Assembly: GCF_001704415.2 (NCBI RefSeq)
Contig: NC_030808.1
Span: 84,476,594-84,540,593 of the forward strand
Reading direction: 5' to 3'
Source: Capra hircus
Lineage: Eukaryota > Chordata > Mammalia > Artiodactyla > Bovidae
DNA length: 64,000 nt
A program made the position numbers and the translations under genes. The number at the start of each line of letters is the position of its first letter. The first letter of the stretch is position 1. Positions 58,321-64,000 of this stretch are shown piece after piece. The notes beneath the pieces were generated by a model. It did no database searches. It was not told where the DNA came from and was given only the letters and a program-made list of their open reading frames with translations.

Positions 58321-59696
58321 TTTTTGTTGTTGTTTTTTAACTAGACAAAGATGAATCTTCCCCACTGACATATTTTTCTCCAGAAAGATAACAGTACATG
58401 CTTTTAGCATAAACCTGCATCTGACTTCTGTATAATTATGGGCAAGATAAGGCACCAGAAGTCTTTTAGAATTTTTTTCGGTGAGTTATATTAGTCGGTG
58501 TTAAAGAAGCAAAAACCTTTTACTACAGACTGAGAAGCAAGAGAAAGGAAAAAGTTGGCCTCTTTAAACAATGAGGGATTTTTTTTTTTTTTTTGTCAGT
58601 ATCTTAAAGAGGCTTTTCTTATATAAACAGGAGTATTTGCTGGTCAGTACCCAGATTTTTTTTCTTTTGATGTATATTAAAAAAATTAAAAGGAATATTC
58701 TTAGAAAGACATCTGTGCCTGGGGTGACTCACATTTGATCAATCCCTGTGAACTGAGCTTTTCAGGGGATGTGCAATTATTTGCTCAGTTAGGCTTAAAC
58801 TTTTTATTTATCTAATCACCCCCCTGTAATGCTTTGATCTGAACTTCCAAGGCCTATTTTTCAACCACTTTAGCTACATATTTTAAGTCTTATGGTCTAA
58901 TCAACCCCAGCCCATAAAACATGCAATGTCCTGTTTAATGCATCCTATTAGGAAATCAGCTGCCACATGGATTTTGAAATCTCCCACTTTGTGACTGGGT
59001 GCGCTGTTTGGAAGTGTCATTAATGTCATTATTCTGGGAGAGCAGGAGAGAACCGGCAGCGGAGCGCACCCTCCGCGCCCGGGCTGGCTTCCCCCTGCTA
59101 GTGCTTGCCGAGTGACTCAGAGGTGAATCACCCATCTCTGCAGGTGTACGCTCGAGAGTTCTGGAAGCCTTCCACAGCCCAGCAGGGGCAAATGTTTACT
59201 TCATTAGTTCACGGGGTTACTCAGTAGATCCAGCTTACTTAATTTGACCGTACAGTAGCTTAAAAATGAGTGTCTGTGTATGTTTATATATTTATGTATA
59301 TATTTATATTCCAGGAGTGCACTGCAACTTAGAAATTGAAAAGTAAAATCTATCACTGAATAATTAGAAACTGAGTTCATTTGAAATCTTTGGAAAGAAA
59401 AATAATTACTATGTGTATCATTTTTCTTGCAAAACCCACTCTTGGTAATGGGATTCCTCTCTTCTCTCTATTTGGCCCATGTGAGGGACCAAGAATTAGC
59501 AAATTCTATTAATAATTCCTTTCTCATCCTTGGAGTTTATTTGAGTATGTTCAAAAATGCTGGCACACCAGAGTTTTTCTTTTTAAAGAACCCTCAATTT
59601 TTCTGTGGAAGCAAAAGGACTAATATAAATATAAAGATAAATGTATTTCTTTACTTTGTTAATCTCTGAACAAACCTTACTTTTATATGGTGGTGG
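58321..59696. other. Unique non-coding DNA with a CpG-rich patch
   Basis: No transposon or exon recognised. T-rich runs lie near 58319-58337 and 58579-58594. The CpG-rich patch at 59047-59170 is listed separately. Confidence 0.5.
59047..59170. other. Small CpG-rich patch with an AP-1 site
   Basis: GGCAGCGGAGCGCACCCTCC and GCGCCCGGGCTGG carry six CpGs in about 45 bases, in otherwise AT-rich DNA. A TGACTCA AP-1 consensus lies at 59113-59119. The patch is too short for a CpG island; enhancer function is inference. Confidence 0.5.
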
Positions 59697-59898
59697 TGGT
59701 TTAGTTGCTAAGTTGTGTCCAACTCTTGTGACCCCATGGTCTGTAGCCTGCCAAGTTCCTCTGTCCATGAGATTCCCCAAGCAAGAATCCTGGAGTGGGT
59801 TGCCATTTCCTTCTCCAGGGGCTCTTCTCCAGGGATTGAACCCACATTGCCTGCAGAGAGGCAGATTCTTTTACTACTGAGCCACCAGGAAGATCCCC
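59697..59898 (-). mobile_element. Bov-tA SINE
   Basis: TTTAGTTGCTAAGTTGTGTC tail, ATCCTGGAGTGGGTTGCCAT middle, GGGATTGAACCCACATTGCC B-box complement and GAGCCACCAGGAAGATCCCC head complement. Confidence 0.92.
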
Positions 59899-60084
59899 TC
59901 TTACATGGTAGCAGTGTCTAATAAAGATAACAGCCATCAATTAAATAAAGAAATAAGAATTGAAGATTGCAATACAGCCACATTGTATAAATTGGCTAAA
60001 AATTGATAGTCTTTAATCAAGATCCATAACACAACATTGTACACAATGGTAATTGCTAACATTTGGTTTCTTCTTATGTTGCCC

Positions 60085-60285
60085 ACCATTTAAAGCACTT
60101 TACATATGTTGTTTAATTATCAGAACAACCCTATAACTAATGTTGGTACTATTAGTGTCTCCATTTTACAGATGAGAAACTCTAGGCAGAGAAAGATTAA
60201 GTAAGTTGCCCAAGGTCACACACAGATAATAAGTGATGAAGCCAGAATTTAAACCCAGTCAGACCCTAGAGCTTACATTACAAAA
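60085..60285 (-). repeat. MIR SINE, reverse orientation
   Basis: AAAGCACTTTACATATGTTG, CTCCATTTTACAGATGAGAA, AGTTGCCCAAGGTCACACAC and AGCCAGAATTTAAACCCAGT are reversed MIR, well preserved. Confidence 0.85.
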
Positions 60286-60422
60286 TACCACATTATTGTG
60301 TTCTAGTGATAGATTTTTAAATAAATACAGCAGAATGTATACATCCAAAGGAATCCTTCCCACTCCAAATAGTCATTCATGTATAGTTATGTTAGTTATT
60401 TTTCTGACATGTACACACTGCT
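60286..60422. other. Unique non-coding DNA
   Basis: Nothing recognised. Confidence 0.45.
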
Positions 60423-60637
60423 ATGTGTTAGTGTTAGTTGCTCAGTCTTGCCCTACTCTTTGAGACCCCATGGACTGTAGACCGCCAGGCTCCTCTGTCC
60501 ATGGAATTTTTCCAGCAAAGAATACTAGAGTGAGTAGCCATTCCCTTCTCCAGGAGATCTTTCCGACACAAGGATTGAACCTGGGTCTCCTGGATTGCAG
60601 GCAGATTCTTTACTGTCTAAACCACCAGGAAATACTC
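60423..60637 (-). mobile_element. Bov-tA SINE
   Basis: GTTAGTTGCTCAGTCTTGCC tail, AGAATACTAGAGTGAGTAGC middle, GGATTGAACCTGGGTCTCCT B-box complement and ACCACCAGGAAAT head complement. Confidence 0.92.
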
Positions 60638-61019
60638 CATGCTTATTCGAAATGTTCTCATGGCTCAACAAATCTGGAACTTTCCCTCTCTTAAATTTTT
60701 TTTTTCCTTTTAAAAATTTCCTCGGAAGCTAGGGTTTGTTGCTCTGAATGTCACCAGTAAAAGCTTTACTTGAGGTTGGATTTGATTTTTGGAAACAATC
60801 AACAGTAATTCAGAACTCCGGTTGGTGAAGAGAGAAGTAAAGTTTGGTAAGCTCACTATACCCTAAACTGTTGCCAAAGATAATTTTCAAACAAGGGTTC
60901 TAAAATACCAAAAATGTTTTGTGAAATGGCAACACCATTAAAATAAAGGTATAAGCTTGCAGAGGTCATTCTGGTGAACATTAGAGAGAGTAGTAGTAAT
61001 AGCAATAGATGTATCTGAT
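60638..61019. other. Unique non-coding DNA
   Basis: No recognised repeat or exon. Confidence 0.45.
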
Positions 61020-61245
61020 ACAGTGATTCATTCTCTTTTTTTCACTTTTTTAATTGAACTATAATGGATTTACACTGTTGTGCTAATTTCTGCTATATAG
61101 GAAAGTGACTCAGTTATACACATGTATACATTCTCTTTTTGATGTTCTTTTCCATTATGGTTTATCATGGGATATTGAATATAGCTCCCTGTGCTATACA
61201 GTAAGATCTTGTTGTTTATCCATTCTAAACGTAATAGTTGGCATC

Positions 61246-61450
61246 TGGTGATGGTTTAGTTGCTAAGTTGTGTCCAACTCTGCAACCTCATGGACTGTAG
61301 CCCTCCAGGCTCATCTGTCCATGGGATTTTCCAGGCCAGAATTCTGCAGTGGGTTGCCATTTTCTTCTCCAGGGGATCTTCCTAACCCAACGATCAAAAC
61401 CAGGTCTTCTGCATTGCAGGCAGATTCTTCATAGATTGAGCCACCAGGGT
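61246..61450 (-). mobile_element. Bov-tA SINE nested in L1
   Basis: TGGTTTAGTTGCTAAGTTGT tail, TCTGCAGTGGGTTGCCATTT middle, ACGATCAAAACCAGGTCTTC B-box complement and GAGCCACCAGG head complement. The flanks share the imperfect pair GTTGGCAT / GTTGGTAT. Confidence 0.92.
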
Positions 61451-61671
61451 TGGTATATTATATATACGAACTCCCAACTCCCAGTCCATCCCTCCCCCTT
61501 TCCCCCTACCCGCTGGCAATCACGGGTCTGTTCTCTATGTCTATGAGAATGTATGTCTATGTCTGTTTCTGTTTTGCAAGTAGTTTCATTTGTGCCATAG
61601 TGTAGATTCCACACTTAAGTGATACCATATGCTATTTGTCTGTCTCTTTTTGACTTACTTCACTTAGTATG

Positions 61672-61710
61672 ATAATCTCTAGTTGCATCCATGTTGCAAC
61701 TAGAGATTAT
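61672..61710. repeat. Perfect 16-bp hairpin within the L1
   Basis: ATAATCTCTAGTTGCA at 61672-61687 and its exact reverse complement at 61695-61710 are separated by a 7-base loop TCCATGT. Confidence 0.95.
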
Positions 61711-61899
61711 TTCGTTCTCTTTCATGGCTGAGTTGTATTCTATTGTACATATGTACCACATCTTTACAGTGATTCATTCTCTAAACATATGAAACCACAG
61801 TATTAGGTCACAGTTCAACAGATGCCTTTTGGCCACCTGAACTGGGAGAATACCTTCGACTGTCTTCTGTATATAAATATGCATGTGTATGTATATAAA

Positions 61900-61923
61900 T
61901 GTGTGTGTGTGTGTGTGTGTGTG
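61900..61923 (+). repeat. (TG)n microsatellite
   Basis: About 12 uninterrupted TG units, preceded by GTATATAAA-type sequence. Confidence 0.95.
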
Positions 61924-62719
61924 CTCAAGATCATGCCAAGAAAGAGATGGTAACTCAAAATGGGTAAATAAAGCCACAATTGACAGTGATGTGAGCAGTT
62001 TGTGAAAAACAGAAAGTGCAGATCCTGGAGGAGCAGCAGGGGGCGCCATCACACCCTTCAGCAGGAAGGGATGGGCGAGGTAAGGAGGATGGGCTATGGA
62101 GAGCTGCCTCTGGGGCCCACAGAGTAGGTGTCCACTGCTCCCTCTCCTCCTACTGGTGACCCATTGACCAAACCCACAAGAGTCCAGACAGCAGAGACTG
62201 TCCATGAGACAGACCCTAGAGATCGCCTATCTGGGGCACAGGGGAGGGTGAGAGATGTCCCAGAACAGCAAATAAAAGCACAGGGCCTGCTGTGTTCAGG
62301 GGACCACCCCTGCATGTGATTATCGAGAATCTGAATTTCTACTTTCGTCTCAAGCCTGCTTTCTATCTGGATCATACCTTTCCTAGGAGAGAGGAACTAG
62401 GACATGGTAAAGATGTTTCCTATCCACCTTACTTTCTGGTGTCTAAACTGGCCTGGAGGTGGGAGGAGAGGAAGAATCTGCCATCTATGGACTAGCTGCT
62501 ACATGTGCTCGTTGTTTTTCGTATGTTAAAAAAGAAGATTCATTATGTGAAGATGGTGTCACTTTACCTCCACACTCTTCCTCCCCCAAACCCGTACCTA
62601 CAGGCTAGTTGTGAGAAAAACATCAATCAAGGGACATTCTACAAAATATCTAAGCAGTGCTTCTCAAATATACCAAGGTCTTCAAACACACAGAAGTCTG
62701 AGAAACCATCACTTCCAAG
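61924..62719. other. Unique non-coding DNA, GC-balanced in part
   Basis: No exon or transposon is recognised. The segment around 62020-62240 is GC-richer and carries the CTCF-like motif. Overlapping open frames on both strands at 61774-62495 have no recognised domain. Confidence 0.45.
62033..62046 (+). promoter_or_regulatory. Strong CTCF-like core motif
   Basis: GCAGCAGGGGGCGC matches 13 of 14 positions of CCASYAGRKGGCRS, including the invariant AG and GGGGGC centre. It lies in a repeat-free, GC-richer segment. Binding is inference. Confidence 0.6.
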
Positions 62720-63040
62720 AGGAGCCTAAGGAGACATGATCAATAAATGGAGCATGGTATCCTGAGTGGGATCCTGGAAGAGACAAAGGACATTAGGTAA
62801 AAATGATGGAAATCTGCACAGAATGTGTTTAGTTTATAATAATGTATAATGATGGTCATTATAATGTATCTACATTGGTTCATTAATTGTGACAACTGTA
62901 TCATACAAATGTAAGATATTAGTAGGGAATAGTAACAATAATATACTGGGTACCGAGTATGCAGGAACTCTGTACTATCCTTCACAACTTCTCTGTAAAT
63001 CTAAAGATATTTTTAAATAAAAATTTTATGTAAAAGAATA
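62720..63040 (+). mobile_element. Ancient L1 (L1M-type) 3' end
   Basis: ATCCTGGAAGAGACAAAGGA, GTATGCAGGAACTCTGTACT and CTTCTCTGTAAATCTAAAGA, then an A-rich tail, match the same old L1 terminus as 50870-51165. Confidence 0.6.
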
Positions 63041-63060
63041 AAAATCTAGTGCTTAGCCTT

Positions 63061-63335
63061 TTGGGCTTCCCTGATAGCTCAGTTGGTAAAGAATCCACCT
63101 GCAATGCAAGAGACCCCGGTTCAATTCCTGAGTCTGGAAGATCCTCTGGAGAAGGGATAGGCTACCCACTCCAGTATTCTGGCCTGGAATTCTTGGGCTT
63201 CCCTTGTGGCTCAGCTAGTAAAGAATCTGCCTGCAATGCGGGAGACCTGGGTTCGATCCCTGGGTTGGGAAGGTCCCCTGGAGAGGAGAAAGCCTACCCA
63301 CTCCAGTTTTCTGGCCCAGAGAATTCCATTAGTTG
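63061..63335 (+). mobile_element. Bov-tA-type SINE with two tRNA-like units
   Basis: Two tRNA-like heads lie in tandem: GGGCTTCCCTGATAGCTCAG at 63063 and GGGCTTCCCTTGTGGCTCAG at about 63195, each followed by its own B-box-like block and CCTACCCACTCCAGT. The tail is short and ends near GAATTCCATTAG. Confidence 0.92.
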
Positions 63336-63617
63336 GAGAATAAGAATGAGTAGGAGGAGTAAGGCAAAAAACTCTTCTGAGTTTCCCCTTCTTGGCTGTT
63401 ATTTGGTGGTAATGTCCAGCCAGCATTGTGGCCATCAGGAATTCCTGCCTCTTTTTGCCTGGGCACCTCAAGCTAATGCTTAAATGTTCTCCCCTTATGA
63501 TGTAAAGTTTTATATTAGATAACTGAGCTATAAATCATCTGAGGCCACAGGACACCAAACAGTAGTCACTTAATATGAAGGGCATCAATAATATTTCTCT
63601 TAAAAAACCAATGCCCC

Positions 63618-63687
63618 TTGCTTTAAAAAAATAAAAAAGGCAAAACAGAACAAAACAAAAAAGAAAGAAAGAAAGAAAGAAAAAGGT
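63618..63687 (+). repeat. A-rich and (GAAA)n simple repeat
   Basis: An A-rich run with AACAAAACAAAA blocks passes into five GAAA units before AAAAAGG. Confidence 0.9.
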
Positions 63688-63852
63688 GATGTGGTAAAAA
63701 TAAAAAGGGCACTTTAGCCAATATTGTAGCAATACAAAAATTTAATATAAATAATATTAATAATAGAAATAATGAATTCTACTCTGAAAGCCAGCTTATA
63801 ATACCAACAATTTACCAGAAGAGTATTGTTTTGGAAATAAACTGGCCCATAG

Positions 63853-63945
63853 TGATGCCATGGACAAAGGAGCCTGGAGAGCTACAGTCCATGAGGTCAC
63901 AAAGCTACAGCCCGTGGGGTCGGACGCGACTGAGCGACTAACACT
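63853..63945 (+). mobile_element. BovA-type tail fragment with internal duplication
   Basis: GATGCCATGGACAAAGGAGC is followed by two copies of the GCTACAGTCCATGAGGTCAC unit (second: GCTACAGCCCGTGGGGTCGG), then ACGCGACTGAGCGACTAACA. Only the A-unit tail is present; the tRNA-like head is missing. Confidence 0.85.
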
Positions 63946-63981
63946 TGAGTAGTGATGCCAACTGCCACTCATACCTCTAAC

Positions 63982-64000
63982 GTGTGTGTGTGTGTGTGTG
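63982..64000 (+). repeat. (GT)n microsatellite cut by the window end
   Basis: At least nine GT units reach the last base, so the full length is unknown. Confidence 0.9.

Larger units (their letters stand above)
61037..61765 (-). mobile_element. Ruminant L1, 5'-truncated, with 17-bp TSD, split by a Bov-tA
   Basis: The poly(T) side starts at 61037 and the body reads AGTGACTCAGTTATACACAT, GCTCCCTGTGCTATACAGTA, then after a SINE CCAACTCCCAGTCCATCCCT and TTTTTGACTTACTTCACTTA. A perfect 17-bp direct repeat ACAGTGATTCATTCTCT lies at 61020-61036 and 61766-61782. The element is all 3' UTR and has no coding part. Confidence 0.93.

Noticed and set aside
62140..62153. Third CTCF-like motif on the minus strand
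   Set aside because: Only 11 of 14 positions match and the central GC block is broken.
61774..62375. 143- and 93-codon minus-strand frames
   Set aside because: The first translates the TG microsatellite as a His-Thr run and both overlap plus-strand frames; no recognised family.
62845..62863. 8-bp hairpin TATAATGA / TCATTATA
   Set aside because: Short, AT-rich and within an old L1; no reason to single it out.

Overview
The window is mammalian nuclear DNA from a ruminant, most likely a bovid (cattle, sheep or goat). The evidence is the repeats: many tRNA-Glu-derived Bov-tA/BOV-A2 SINEs, at least seven 3' fragments of the RTE-type LINE BovB, CHR-type SINEs (cetacean, hippo and ruminant lineage) and ruminant L1 3' ends, on a background of ancient MIR, L2, MER5, MaLR and L1M elements. 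The sequence alone does not separate cattle from sheep or goat.

I recognise no host protein-coding exon, RNA gene, CRISPR array or operon. The long open frames are either pieces of the BovB reverse transcriptase or unremarkable open stretches. The window is best read as intergenic or deep intronic DNA.

Layout. 1-13.8 kb: unique sequence with MIR/MER5 relics, a BovB insertion (2.7-3.4 kb), six Bov-tA/BOV-A2 insertions, a G-rich quadruplex-type motif (6.14 kb) and a CHR element (13.6 kb). 13.9-22.9 kb: unique sequence with only ancient repeats, a GC-rich patch (17.5 kb) and a CTCF-like motif (18.49 kb). 22.9-33.4 kb: dense young transposons, including one BovB inserted in opposite orientation inside another, an L2 carrying two SINEs, and a compound microsatellite. 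33.4-48.35 kb: about 15 kb with no ruminant-specific insertion, holding a 30-bp and a 24-bp perfect palindrome and candidate regulatory segments. 48.35-64 kb: SINEs, a MaLR LTR, L1 elements of two ages (two of them carrying later insertions), a small CpG-rich patch (59.05 kb) and a CTCF-like motif (62.03 kb).

The clearest results are insertion histories dated by target-site duplications (TSDs) read directly from the sequence, and several perfect inverted repeats. I found no convincing new gene system. Family names are assigned from remembered consensus patterns, so boundaries of old elements are approximate.
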